Shown here piece after piece: positions 27,386-35,282 of a stretch of 64,000 bases of DNA. A program made the translations under genes and the position numbers. Numbering within the stretch: position 1 is the stretch's first letter; the number at the start of each line of letters is the position of its first letter. The notes below the pieces were generated by a model. The model had not been told where the DNA came from. It worked only from the letters and a program-made list of their open reading frames with translations, and made no database searches. The stretch comes from Oerskovia douganii (GTDB lineage Bacteria; Actinomycetota; Actinomycetes; Actinomycetales; Cellulomonadaceae): positions 100,083 to 164,082 of the forward strand of contig NZ_JACSPN010000005.1 of the NCBI RefSeq assembly GCF_015142735.1. The letters are read 5' to 3'.

Positions 27386-28021
27386 ATGGACCCCCGTACC
27401 GAGCGCACCAGCTCAGCACTCCGCGCAGCCGTCCTCGAGCTCGCCGCCCAGCAGGACATCGACGAGCTCACGGTCTCGCAGGTCTCCGCCCACGCCGGGA
27501 TCAACCGTGCGACCTTCTACGACCACGCGAGCAGCCCCGCCGACCTCCTCACGAGCATCCTGCGCACCGAGCTCGACGAGATCCGGGACGACTTCTACAC
27601 CGCGGCCCAGGGCCTCCCGCCCGGACCCGCGACCGGGCCCGACGCCCCCCCGAGGACCGACCCCCGCCAGCTCGTCGACACCATCACCCAGGCGCTCGTC
27701 GGCCACGTCGACGCACACACGGCGATCTACGAGCGCGCACTCCAGGGCGGCCTCAGCGCCCCCCTGTTCCGCCTCCTCGCCGAGCACTTCTCCGAGACCC
27801 TGCGCGCCTTCCTCCTGGAGCGCCCGCACCTCATGCCGCTGCCCTGCGACGCCGAGCAGACGGACGTCGAGCAGGCCGCCCGCGCGTACGCCTGCTACGT
27901 CGCGCTCGGCTCGGTCGGCGCCCTCGAGGCGTGGCTCGCCACCCCCGCCCCCCGCGACCCGGGGTTCTTCCCCCGGATCACCCGCACGTCGCTCGCCCCC
28001 TGGTGGACCGCGCCCAACTGA
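27386..28021 (+). CDS. TetR family transcriptional regulator
   Basis: A 211-residue repressor-type protein. The N-terminal DNA-binding domain (about 10-55) has the helix-turn-helix ELTVSQVSAHAGINRATFYDHASS. The C-terminal part is helical and ligand-specific, with a TetR_C-like segment (YACYVALGSVGALEAWL). ATG 27386 follows AAAAGG. The gene lies 108 bases before the short-chain dehydrogenase on the same strand and is divergent from the broken glutamate decarboxylase. It probably controls itself through the palindrome at 27317 and the dehydrogenase downstream. The ligand is unknown. Confidence 0.88.
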   Translation: MDPRTERTSSALRAAVLELAAQQDIDELTVSQVSAHAGINRATFYDHASSPADLLTSILRTELDEIRDDFYTAAQGLPPGPATGPDAPPRTDPRQLVDTITQALVGHVDAHTAIYERALQGGLSAPLFRLLAEHFSETLRAFLLERPHLMPLPCDAEQTDVEQAARAYACYVALGSVGALEAWLATPAPRDPGFFPRITRTSLAPWWTAPN

Positions 28022-28129
28022 CCCGGCGCACCCACCGCCCAGGCGGGCGGCACCACCCACCGCACGCTCCGCCGTCGGGCACCCCACGAGGGTTCCCCGA
28101 CCCCGGGCACACCGAAAGGAGGCCCCACC

Positions 28130-28864
28130 ATGGGCCGTGTCTTCAACAAGGTCGCCATCGTCACCGGAGGAACCGGAGGCATGGGTGTGACCCACGCCAA
28201 GGCGCTCGTCGCCGAGGGCGGCAAGGTCGTCATCGCCGACCTCGACGACGCCAAGGGCGAGGCGCTCGCCGCCGAGCTCGGCGAGAACGCCGCCTACGTC
28301 CACCTCGACGTGACCAAGGAGGAGGACTGGGCCGCGGCCGTCGCCTTCACGCTCGAGACGTTCGGGCGCATCGACGTCCTCGTGAACAACGCGGGCATCG
28401 CGAACGCCGCCGGCATCACCGAGTTCACGCCCGAGATGTGGCGCAAGATCATCGACATCAACCTCACGGGCACGTTCCTGGGGATCCACGCCGTCTCGCC
28501 GATCATGGCGAAGGCCGGACGCGGGTCGATCATCAACATCTCGTCGGTCGAGGGCATGCGCGGCAGCGCGGGCCTGCACGGCTACGTCGCGTCGAAGTTC
28601 GGTGTCCGCGGGCTCACCAAGTCCGTCGCCCTGGACCTCGGACCGTCGGGCGTGCGCGTCAACTCGGTCCACCCGGGCTTCATCAAGACGCCCATGACCG
28701 CCACGATCAGCTCGGACGACCTCCACATCCCGCTGGGCCGCGCGGCCGAGCCCGAGGAGGTCTCGCAGCTCGTGCTGTTCCTCGCGAGCGACGAGTCGAG
28801 CTACTCGACCGGCTCGGAGTTCATCGTCGACGGTGGGCTCATCGCGGGCGTGCCCCACAAGTAG
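28130..28864 (+). CDS. Short-chain dehydrogenase/reductase (SDR)
   Basis: Classical SDR of 244 residues. The coenzyme loop is TGGTGGMG (about 13-20), an acidic residue follows strand 2 (IADLDD), suggesting NAD preference, and NNAG is at about 88-91. The catalytic Ser-Tyr-Lys are intact: SS in NISSVEG, then YVASK. The C-terminus (FIVDGGLIAG) is standard. It resembles 3-alpha/20-beta-hydroxysteroid and glucose dehydrogenase-like SDRs, but SDR specificity cannot be read from sequence. A strong AAAGGAGG ribosome site precedes ATG 28130. It follows a tetR gene that probably regulates it and is closed by a hairpin. Confidence 0.9.
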   Translation: MGRVFNKVAIVTGGTGGMGVTHAKALVAEGGKVVIADLDDAKGEALAAELGENAAYVHLDVTKEEDWAAAVAFTLETFGRIDVLVNNAGIANAAGITEFTPEMWRKIIDINLTGTFLGIHAVSPIMAKAGRGSIINISSVEGMRGSAGLHGYVASKFGVRGLTKSVALDLGPSGVRVNSVHPGFIKTPMTATISSDDLHIPLGRAAEPEEVSQLVLFLASDESSYSTGSEFIVDGGLIAGVPHK

Positions 28865-28881
28865 GGCGTCCGCGACACGGT

Positions 28882-28912
28882 GCCGAGGCGGACCCACCGG
28901 GTCCGCCTCGGC
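28882..28912. terminator. Hairpin terminator between convergent SDR and TraR-type genes
   Basis: A perfect 14-base stem (GCCGAGGCGGACCC at 28882-28895 against 28899-28912) with a 3-base loop, 17 bases past the SDR stop and directly beside the stop of the opposing gene. Confidence 0.85.
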
Positions 28913-28916
28913 CCGT

Positions 28917-29285
28917 CTACCGCGCGGCCGACGCGCACACGATGCACTGCCGCGCCGTCGGGCGCGCCTCGAGCCGCCCCTCCCCGACGGGCCGCCCGCA
29001 CGTCTCGCACGTCCCGTACGTCCCGGCGTCGAGCCGCGCGAGCGCGGCGTCGGCCTCCGCCGCCTGCTGCGCCGCGAGCCGTTGCAGCGCCCCGACCTGC
29101 GCGCGCTCGAACGCGATCGTCGCGCCGTCGGGGTCGTGCTCGTCGTCGGCGTTCGAGTCCTTGGAGGCCTCGACGATCCCGGCGACCTCGCCGCGCAGCG
29201 CCTCCTGCCGGGCCAGGGCCTCGTCCCGCAGGGCCATCAACCGCGCCCGCACGACGGCGTCGTCCACCCCGGGAGCGCCCGTCAC
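28917..29285 (-). CDS. TraR/DksA family C4 zinc finger protein
   Basis: A 122-residue protein with a helical N-terminal part rich in Ala, Arg and Glu (about 1-85) and a C-terminal four-cysteine zinc finger (CETCGRPVGEGR...CIVC). DksA/TraR proteins insert a coiled coil into the RNA polymerase secondary channel; the acidic tip here (SNADDEHDPDGAT) is compatible with that. The GTG at 29285 overlaps the stop of the DUF3626 gene (GTGA), so the two are co-translated. Whether it acts on RNA polymerase is inferred from family only. Confidence 0.85.
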   Translation of the reverse strand: MTGAPGVDDAVVRARLMALRDEALARQEALRGEVAGIVEASKDSNADDEHDPDGATIAFERAQVGALQRLAAQQAAEADAALARLDAGTYGTCETCGRPVGEGRLEARPTARQCIVCASAAR

Positions 29286-30139
29286 GACGGCCCCGGGGCA
29301 GGGTCGGGCACCGCGGCGGCGGCCGCGCGCCCGAACCGGGCCAGGCAGTGCCACACGCGCTTGAGCATCTGGGGGTCGATGCCCGGTGCGCCTCGCCGAC
29401 GCCCGAGGACCGCTGGCGTGAGGACCCCGTCCTCCGCGACCCGGGCCGCCAGCCCGACGACGTCGGCACCCCGGTAGTCGGCGTGCCGGGCGATCGTGTC
29501 GACGTCGACCACGTACCCCGGGTGCCACTCGACCGCCAGGTCGGTCCCCCGCAGCGCCTCGCCGAGCACCTCCCGGTAGGACGGGTCGAGCACGAGGGCC
29601 TCGACGTCACCCGGGACGGCCACCCCTCCGTGCACGTGCGCCTCGACGTAACGGTCCAGCAGGTCGCTCCCCGGCCTCGCCCGGAGCAGCTCGACGAGTC
29701 CCATCCGCTGCGCCACGCCGAACGCCTCGGGCTCGAGGACGCTGTCCGGGTAGGCGAACGTCGCACGGTCCAGGGTCTGGCGGCGCAGGCGGAACCACGC
29801 CGACCCGAACCGGGGGGCGGGCCCGTACGGGTCGTCGTCGAGCGTCAGGGCCCCGTAGACGGGACGCTCGCGCACCGGGACGTCGTCGTACAGCCCGCCG
29901 AAGATGCGCTGCTCCCAGCGCCACCGGTCGCCGCGGCTCGCCGCGGTGAGACCGCCGTTGCTCGTCCCGGTCGCGAACTGCGAGAGGTACGCGCCGTCGT
30001 CGAGGATGCGCCCGAGGGTCGGCTCGCCCCGCAGGTCGGCGTCGGGGTGGAAGTGCAGCGCGATCCGGGCACCCTCGTGGACGGGCGGCCCGTCGAGCGC
30101 ACGGGCGGCCACGTGCTCGAGGGCTGCACGGGGGTCCAT
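29282..30139 (-). CDS. DUF3626 domain-containing protein
   Basis: A 285-residue protein that resembles the DUF3626 family; no function is established. Recognisable stretches are ALHFHPDADLRGEPTLGRILDDGAYLSQFATGTSNGG near the N-terminus and EWHPGYVVDVDTIARHADYRG near the C-terminus. No signal peptide or membrane helix is present. The conserved histidines and acidic residues suggest a metal-dependent enzyme, which is speculative. I set the start at ATG 30139; it has GAGGG directly adjacent, a poor spacing, and an in-frame start near 30199 remains possible. It is coupled to the TraR-type zinc finger gene by a GTGA overlap. Confidence 0.7.
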   Translation of the reverse strand: MDPRAALEHVAARALDGPPVHEGARIALHFHPDADLRGEPTLGRILDDGAYLSQFATGTSNGGLTAASRGDRWRWEQRIFGGLYDDVPVRERPVYGALTLDDDPYGPAPRFGSAWFRLRRQTLDRATFAYPDSVLEPEAFGVAQRMGLVELLRARPGSDLLDRYVEAHVHGGVAVPGDVEALVLDPSYREVLGEALRGTDLAVEWHPGYVVDVDTIARHADYRGADVVGLAARVAEDGVLTPAVLGRRRGAPGIDPQMLKRVWHCLARFGRAAAAAVPDPAPGPS

Positions 30140-30221
30140 CCCTCGATGGCACCACGGGGCGGTCGGGCCGCCTCCCGCACGGCGCGCCACGGACCTCACG
30201 TCGGGTGGCCCGGGGAGGCGG

Positions 30222-30866
30222 TCAGCGCCGCCAGAACAGGTGGTGCACCACCCCGCTCGGGCTCGGGACGACGTCCAGGTGGAACCGGTCGAGCAGCTCG
30301 TCGGGCGACTCCCACAGACGGACGCCCGAGCCGAGCTCGAGCGGTGAGACCGCGACGTGCAGGGTGTCGATCAGGTCCGCGTCGAGGAACTGCCGGATCG
30401 TGGTGGCCCCGCCGCCGATCCGGACGTCGCGGCCCTGCGCGGCGTCCAGGGCGAGGTCCAGGACCGAGGCGGGGTCGCCGTCGACGAAATGGAACGTGGT
30501 GTCCGACAGCGTGAACGACGGGCGGACGTGATGGGTCATGACGAAGACCGGGGTGCGGAACGGCGGCTCGTCTCCCCACCAGCCCTGCCACTCGTGGTCC
30601 TGCCACGGCCCGCGCTGCGGGCCGAACTTGTTGCGCCCCATGATCTCCGCACCGATGCCGTGCGGGTAGTCGCGCGTCAGGTAGTCGTCGAGCCCCCGGC
30701 TGCCGCCGGGAGCGGTGCGCATGGGCCAGCTCGCGGTGGCCCCCGCCCAGGCGAACAGCCGTTGCGGGTCGACATGGCCGAACGGTCTGTCGAGGGTCTG
30801 GTCCTCGCCCGCTCCGATCCCGTCGCTCGAGACGTTGAAGTTCTGCACCTTCACGAGCTGGGTCAT
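30222..30866 (-). CDS. Dihydrofolate reductase family protein (RibD C-terminal-like)
   Basis: A 214-residue NADPH-dependent reductase of the RibD_C/DHFR-like superfamily. It shows the N-terminal VQNFNVSSDGIGAGE strand-loop, GAEIMGRNKFGP, the middle segment TPVFVMTHHVRPSF and the nucleotide-binding IGGGATTIRQFLDADLIDTLHVAVSPLELGSG. Members annotated as dihydrofolate reductases usually do not replace FolA, so the substrate is uncertain. A textbook ribosome site (AGGAGG, 8 bases away) fixes ATG 30866. The gene appears to stand alone. Confidence 0.85.
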   Translation of the reverse strand: MTQLVKVQNFNVSSDGIGAGEDQTLDRPFGHVDPQRLFAWAGATASWPMRTAPGGSRGLDDYLTRDYPHGIGAEIMGRNKFGPQRGPWQDHEWQGWWGDEPPFRTPVFVMTHHVRPSFTLSDTTFHFVDGDPASVLDLALDAAQGRDVRIGGGATTIRQFLDADLIDTLHVAVSPLELGSGVRLWESPDELLDRFHLDVVPSPSGVVHHLFWRR

Positions 30867-31380
30867 GTCGTCGTCCTCCTGCATCGGCGGCGTCGTCGGT
30901 GTCATGCGGTGTCATGCGGTGTCACGCGGTGTCGTCGGGGCTGGGACCTGCGCGGGGACCGAAACTCATCGCTGCGTGACGTCCGACACGCCGGGCGCCG
31001 CTCCTCGGGTGGCCTGGCTGCCCGACGGCGCCCCGCACCTCCGCGCCCGGCCCGCCCGCCCGTGGACGGGGGGCGCGCACTGCGGACCGAGGGCTGACGT
31101 CGGGTGACGGACGGGGCGTTTCGCGCGGGGTGGCGCGGCTCGCGGCCGCTGCGCGCCCCGCCCCTCGTCCTCCTGGCCCGGGCCGTCGCGGACCTCGTCC
31201 GCGGAGCACGTCCGCGCCCCGCGAGGGTTCCGGGGAGCGGTCCACGGGCGACGACCGGCCCAGGTCACGGTCCGACGACGCGCATGACAGGACTCGCCCG
31301 GGATGGAAGAGTGGAAAGCCGGTTTCGCGTGAACCGCACATCTTCCCCCCAGCGCCCCCGCATCTCGAAGAGGTAGACCC
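30867..31380. other. 514-base divergent intergenic region
   Basis: No convincing gene in either direction. It holds three 10-base tandem copies at 30901-30930 and a small inverted repeat CGGTT/AACCG (31320-31336) about 45 bases before the oxidoreductase start. Promoters for both flanking genes must lie here, but none was clear to me. Confidence 0.5.
30901..30930. repeat. Three tandem 10-base repeats
   Basis: GTCATGCGGT occurs at 30901, 30911 and, with one change (GTCACGCGGT), at 30921, just upstream of the DHFR-like gene. The 10-base period is close to one helical turn. Confidence 0.75.
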
Positions 31381-32307
31381 ATGAGCACCGCGATCTTCTA
31401 CGACCGTCACGGCGGGGTCGACGTCCTGCGTGCCGGCGACGAGCCCGTCCCGGCCCCCGGCGAGGGCGAGCTCGTCGTCGCGAACCGTGCGGTCGGGGTC
31501 AACCCGGCCGACGTGAAGAAGCTGGCCGGTCGGTTCGGCGGCGACGACGAGCTCCCGCAGGTGCTCGGGTTCGAGGCGGCGGGGGTCGTGGAGGCCGTCG
31601 GCGAGGGCGTCGACGGGTTCTCGGTGGGCGACGAGGTCGTGTGGAGCGGCACCGGCGCGCAGCGCGAGCGGTCGCTCGTCAAGGCCGCCAAGGCACGGCT
31701 CAAGCCCGCGAACGTGCCGTTCGACCAGGCTGCGGTGCTGCCCGTCGCGGCGTCCGCAGCGTTCTCCGCACTGGTCCAGGCCGGGGTCGGTGCCCAGGAC
31801 GTGGTGCTGGTCCACGGCGCGTCGGGCGGCGTCGGGTCGGCCGCGGTGCAGATCGCGAGGGCGCTCGGTGCGCGCGTCGTCGGGACGGCGTCCGAGCGCA
31901 ACCTGGACTACGTGCGGGACCTGGGCGCGACGCCCGTGGCCTACGGCCCCGGGCTCGTGGACGCGGTCCGTGCGCTGGCGGACGGGCTCGCGGACGTGAC
32001 GGCCGTCGTCGACACGGTCGGGTCGGCGGAGACCGTCGGCCAGACGGTCGAGCTGCTGGGCGCCGTCGGGCTCGAGCGCGACGGCACGCCGCGCGCCGTG
32101 ACCCTGGTCGAGTCCGAGGAGTCGCTCGCGGCCGGGATCGCGAGCAAGGTGTCCCAGAAGGGCGCGCTCGCCGAGGTGCTCGCGCTCGCCGAGGCCGGGC
32201 TCCTCACGGCGGAGATCTCGGCGCGCTTCCCGCTGGCCGAGGCCGCGCAGGCGGTCGAGCTGGTCGCGGGCGGGCACGTGCGCGGCAAGGTCGTCCTGGA
32301 GGTCTGA
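31381..32307 (+). CDS. NADP-dependent quinone oxidoreductase-like protein (zinc-less MDR family)
   Basis: A 308-residue medium-chain dehydrogenase/reductase. It shows the GroES-like N-domain (VGVNPADVKKLAGRF, LGFEAAGVVEAVGEGV) and a Rossmann nucleotide loop (VHGASGGVGSAAVQIARALGARV). The cysteine and histidine ligands of zinc alcohol dehydrogenases are missing, which places it with QOR-type NADPH:quinone or enone reductases. ATG 31381 has an AGAGGTAG ribosome site. Its substrate is unknown. It is followed after 47 bases by a YjbR-like gene on the same strand. Confidence 0.9.
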   Translation: MSTAIFYDRHGGVDVLRAGDEPVPAPGEGELVVANRAVGVNPADVKKLAGRFGGDDELPQVLGFEAAGVVEAVGEGVDGFSVGDEVVWSGTGAQRERSLVKAAKARLKPANVPFDQAAVLPVAASAAFSALVQAGVGAQDVVLVHGASGGVGSAAVQIARALGARVVGTASERNLDYVRDLGATPVAYGPGLVDAVRALADGLADVTAVVDTVGSAETVGQTVELLGAVGLERDGTPRAVTLVESEESLAAGIASKVSQKGALAEVLALAEAGLLTAEISARFPLAEAAQAVELVAGGHVRGKVVLEV

Positions 32308-32354
32308 CCCGCCCGGGCGGGTGCGCGTGGGCGGGGCGTGGTTCGCTGGGTGTC

Positions 32355-32786
32355 ATGCCGTCCCGCCCCGCCCTGCCCGACGCCGCCGCCCACCTCGTCG
32401 AGGTGCGTCGCCTCGCGCTCGCGTTCCCGGGGACCGAGGAACGGGTCTCGCACGGCCGCGTGACGTTCCGCGCCCGGCTGCTCTTCGCGGTCTTCAGCGG
32501 CATGACCAAGGCGGCGCCCGGGACACCCCTGAGGCAGTACCCCGACTCGGTGCTCGTCAAGGTGGACCCGGCGGAGCTCACGGCGCTGTCCCAGGACCCG
32601 CGGTTCTACCTGCCGGCGTACTACGGCCCGGCGGGCTGGCTCGGGCTCGACCTCGCGGCGGCGCCGGTCGACTGGCAGGAGGTGGCCGAGCTGCTCGACA
32701 TGTCCTACCGCGAGGTGGCCGGTCGCCGGCTCGTGGCCAGGCTCGACGCCGAGGGCTCGCCCGCGGAACGTCTCCCCGGACGCTGA
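32355..32786 (+). CDS. MmcQ/YjbR family DNA-binding-like protein
   Basis: A 143-residue protein of the MmcQ/YjbR family (CyaY-like fold). Visible hallmarks are RRLALAFPGTEERVSHGRVTFR at the start and the central SVLVKVDPAELTALSQDPRFYLPAYYGPAGWLGL. No DNA-binding motif can be demonstrated; the label is historical. ATG 32355 lacks a clear ribosome site. It may be co-transcribed with the oxidoreductase upstream. The stop codon lies inside the long hairpin that ends the unit. Confidence 0.85.
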   Translation: MPSRPALPDAAAHLVEVRRLALAFPGTEERVSHGRVTFRARLLFAVFSGMTKAAPGTPLRQYPDSVLVKVDPAELTALSQDPRFYLPAYYGPAGWLGLDLAAAPVDWQEVAELLDMSYREVAGRRLVARLDAEGSPAERLPGR

Positions 32787-32835
32787 GTGCGGAGCACGTG
32801 TCGTCGAGGCGATCGACGACACGTGCTCCGCACTC
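32785..32835. terminator. 23-base-pair perfect hairpin between convergent genes
   Basis: A perfect 23-base stem (32785-32807 against 32813-32835, starting GAGTGCGGAGCACG) with a 5-base loop. It begins inside the stop codon of the YjbR-type gene and ends 25 bases before the stop of the opposing symporter gene; a bidirectional terminator. Confidence 0.88.
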
Positions 32836-32859
32836 GGCGGGAGGGGCGGGGACGGTGGG

Positions 32860-34347
32860 TCAGCGCGCCCCGACCAGCTCCTCGTCCGCGCTCGGGGCCG
32901 ACGGCTCGTCCGCCCCGGTCTCGTCGGCCGACTCGTCCTCGTCGTCCGTGAACAGGTCCTCGACGTTGACGCCCTCGTACTGCTCGAGGTCGAGCAGACC
33001 CTCGCGCTTGGCCACGACGGTCGGCACGAGCACCTGGCCCGCGACGTTGACCGCGGTGCGGCCCATGTCGAGGATCGGGTCGATCGCGAGCAGCAGGCCC
33101 ACGCCCGCGAGGGGCAGGCCCAGCGTCGAGAGCGTGAGCGTCAGCATCACGATCGCGCCGGTCAGGCCCGCGGTCGCCGCGGATCCCACGACGGACACGA
33201 ACGCGATGAGCAGGTAGTCCGTGAAGGACAGGTCGATCCCGAAGAGCTGGGCGATGAAGATCGCGGAGATCGCCGGGTAGATCGAGGCGCAACCGTCCAT
33301 CTTGGTCGTCGCGGCGAGCGGCACCGCGAACGACGCGTACTCGCGCGGGACGCCCAGGTTCCGCTCGGTCACGCGCTGCGTGACGGGCAGGGTGCCGATC
33401 GAGGAGCGGGAGACGAACGCGAGCTGGATCGCGGGCCAGGCGCCCTTGAAGTAGCTCGTGATCTTCAGGCCGTTGGTCCGCAGGATCACGGGGTAGACGA
33501 CGAACAGCACGAGCGCGAGGCCGATGTAGATCGCGGCGGCGAACGTCGCGAGCGGCGACAGGAGGTCCCAGCCGTAGGTCGCGACCGCGTACCCGATGAG
33601 GCCCAGGGTGCCCAGCGGCGCGAGGCGGATGATCCACCACAGGACGGTCTGGATGATCGAGAGCGCCGAGCGGTTGAACGCGAGGAACGGGTCGGCCTTC
33701 TTGCCCGACTTGAGCGCCGCGATGCCGACGACCAGCGCGATGACGACGATCTGCAGCACGTTGAACGAGATCGAGGTCGTGGCGCCCGTGACCGCGCCCT
33801 CTGCCGACTCGAGGCGGGTGCCCGCGCCGATGCCCAGGAAGTTGCTCGGGATGAACCCGTTGAGGAAGTCGAGCCACGAGCCCGACCGGCCGGGCTCGCT
33901 GCCGTCCGCGGTGGACAGCGTCGTGTTGGCGCCCGGCTGGAGCACGAGGCCCAGGCCGATGCCGATCACGACGGAGATCAGTGCCGTGATGGCGAACCAC
34001 AGGATCGTCTGGCCCGCGAGACGCGCCGCGTTGGTGACGTTCCGCAGGTTCGCGATCGACGCGACGATCGCGGTGAACACGAGCGGCGGCACGATCGCCT
34101 TGAGCAGCGTCACGAACGACGAGCCGATCGTGTCGAGCGTCGTGGTCAGCCAGTTCGGGACCTCGTCGGGGGTGCCCGCGCCGGACGCGGGGCCCATCGA
34201 CAGGGCGACCCAGCCGAGCAGGACGCCCAGGCCGAGGGCGACGAGGATCTGGACGGTGAAGGACGGGGCCTTGAGCCGGCGCCTGGTCTTCGGGGTCGGG
34301 GTCTCCGGCGCGGTGGTGGCCGCGGACTGCGAGGAGGAGGTGGGCAC
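32860..34347 (-). CDS. Dicarboxylate/amino acid:cation symporter (DAACS family)
   Basis: Sodium- or proton-coupled importer of the glutamate/C4-dicarboxylate family; 495 residues, eight transmembrane segments plus two re-entrant hairpins. The serine-rich hairpin 1 motif (FVSRSSIGTLPVTQR), the TTKMDGCASIYP stretch and the substrate-site region with MGRTAVNVAGQ are present. The C-terminal ~50 residues form an acidic tail (DDEDESADETGADE) not needed for transport. The start is GTG 34347, whose ribosome site is weak. The gene is not linked to metabolic genes here, so aspartate, glutamate, succinate or serine are all possible substrates. Confidence 0.92.
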   Translation of the reverse strand: MPTSSSQSAATTAPETPTPKTRRRLKAPSFTVQILVALGLGVLLGWVALSMGPASGAGTPDEVPNWLTTTLDTIGSSFVTLLKAIVPPLVFTAIVASIANLRNVTNAARLAGQTILWFAITALISVVIGIGLGLVLQPGANTTLSTADGSEPGRSGSWLDFLNGFIPSNFLGIGAGTRLESAEGAVTGATTSISFNVLQIVVIALVVGIAALKSGKKADPFLAFNRSALSIIQTVLWWIIRLAPLGTLGLIGYAVATYGWDLLSPLATFAAAIYIGLALVLFVVYPVILRTNGLKITSYFKGAWPAIQLAFVSRSSIGTLPVTQRVTERNLGVPREYASFAVPLAATTKMDGCASIYPAISAIFIAQLFGIDLSFTDYLLIAFVSVVGSAATAGLTGAIVMLTLTLSTLGLPLAGVGLLLAIDPILDMGRTAVNVAGQVLVPTVVAKREGLLDLEQYEGVNVEDLFTDDEDESADETGADEPSAPSADEELVGAR

Positions 34348-34829
34348 GGTTCTGCTTTCTCGTCGTGGGCACGTGGGGTGCCCAGGGATCGCGAGGGTCG
34401 CGAGGGGGAGGGAGCGCAGTCGTCCCGGCCCGGAGGGAGGGGCCCGACGCCGGAGCGCGCCGCCCGCGGGCGGCGCACCTGGGTCACGGCGCACGATGGC
34501 ACGCCCCGCGGTGCGGGGGCGCGGCGGTGTGCCGACGTCAGGGGGTGGGGAGGACTGCTGGTGCGGGCCCGGGGGCCCGGCGTCTCAGTGGGTCAACAAC
34601 AGAGCGCGCTGGCGACTCGTCGCAGATCGACGTCACGGCGCGCGGTGAAGGACCACCGGTTCAGCAAGGATTCGACTCCCGTTCGGGCCGGCCCGAGGAC
34701 CGGCGGTGCAGGCGATCGTCGCCCACGGCTACCGATGGTAGCCGAGGAAGGAACATCGTCGGGCACGCGGTCTATTCCCCGGCGCCCTGCCCGACGGCTC
34801 TTCTGCCGGGGCCCGCGCCACGCCTCCTG
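34348..34829. other. 482-base spacer with one hairpin
   Basis: No credible gene. A hairpin CGGCTACC-GAT-GGTAGCCG at 34726-34744 lies 86 bases past the ferredoxin-like gene on the minus strand and may terminate it. A T-loop-like stretch near 34671 is not part of a foldable tRNA. The remainder should hold the symporter promoter, not identified. Confidence 0.5.
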
Positions 34830-35216
34830 TCAGGGAGCGTCGATGCGCAGCGGTGCGAGGTCCTCGGGGACCGGGGACCGGCCGGGGCCTCCGGCCCGGA
34901 CCCAGCGGTGGAGCGAGTCGCTCGGCGCGTCGCCGGCCAACCGCTCGAACCAGACGGGTGCGTGCTCGGTACGGGCGGCCGGGGCGGGTCGAACGACGAC
35001 CACGTCACCACGTTCGCACGCGTCGAGGCAGTCGACGAGTGTCAGTGCGGCGTCGCCGGTCGCGGCGACGGCCTCCACGCGGGCGAGCTGTCCGCCGGGG
35101 CGGGGGTCGGACGCGCCGAGGGTCTCGCCCGCGCACAGCCGGCACACCGTCAGGCCGGGGACGGTCCGCCGGGGGCGTCGGGTCGCCCGCTCCTCGCGGG
35201 CCGTCACGTCGCTCAT
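34830..35216 (-). CDS. (2Fe-2S) ferredoxin-like / DUF1636-type protein
   Basis: A 128-residue protein with a thioredoxin-like ferredoxin pattern: VCRLCAG near residue 26 and CLDACERGDVVVVRP near residue 63, giving four cysteines that can ligate a 2Fe-2S cluster. No signal peptide is present. Relatives occur near cobalamin and metal genes in other actinobacteria, but nothing here shows such a link. ATG 35216 has GGAGGAACC upstream. A near-perfect inverted repeat lies 21 bases upstream of the start codon, between this gene and the end of the penicillin-binding protein gene. Confidence 0.7.
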   Translation of the reverse strand: MSDVTAREERATRRPRRTVPGLTVCRLCAGETLGASDPRPGGQLARVEAVAATGDAALTLVDCLDACERGDVVVVRPAPAARTEHAPVWFERLAGDAPSDSLHRWVRAGGPGRSPVPEDLAPLRIDAP

Positions 35217-35236
35217 GTCCTGGTTCCTCCGCCTCG

Positions 35237-35267
35237 GCACCGGATACCCCCGCGAGGTATCCAGTGC
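35237..35267. promoter_or_regulatory. Inverted repeat between PBP and ferredoxin-like genes
   Basis: GCACCGGATACC (35237-35248) and GGTATCCAGTGC (35256-35267) pair over 11 of 12 positions with a 7-base loop. It could be the terminator of the upstream PBP gene or an operator for the ferredoxin-like gene. Confidence 0.55.
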
Positions 35268-35282
35268 GTCAGCCTAGCGCCC

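Noticed and set aside
31104-31376. 90-codon plus-strand frame before the quinone oxidoreductase
   Set aside because: Arg/Pro-rich, no ribosome site, no recognisable motif; it covers the region where the oxidoreductase promoter should be.
34660-34710. T-loop-like stretch (GGATTCGACTCCCG) suggesting a tRNA or tmRNA end
   Set aside because: The flanking bases do not form a T-stem, and no acceptor, D or anticodon arm could be folded on either strand.
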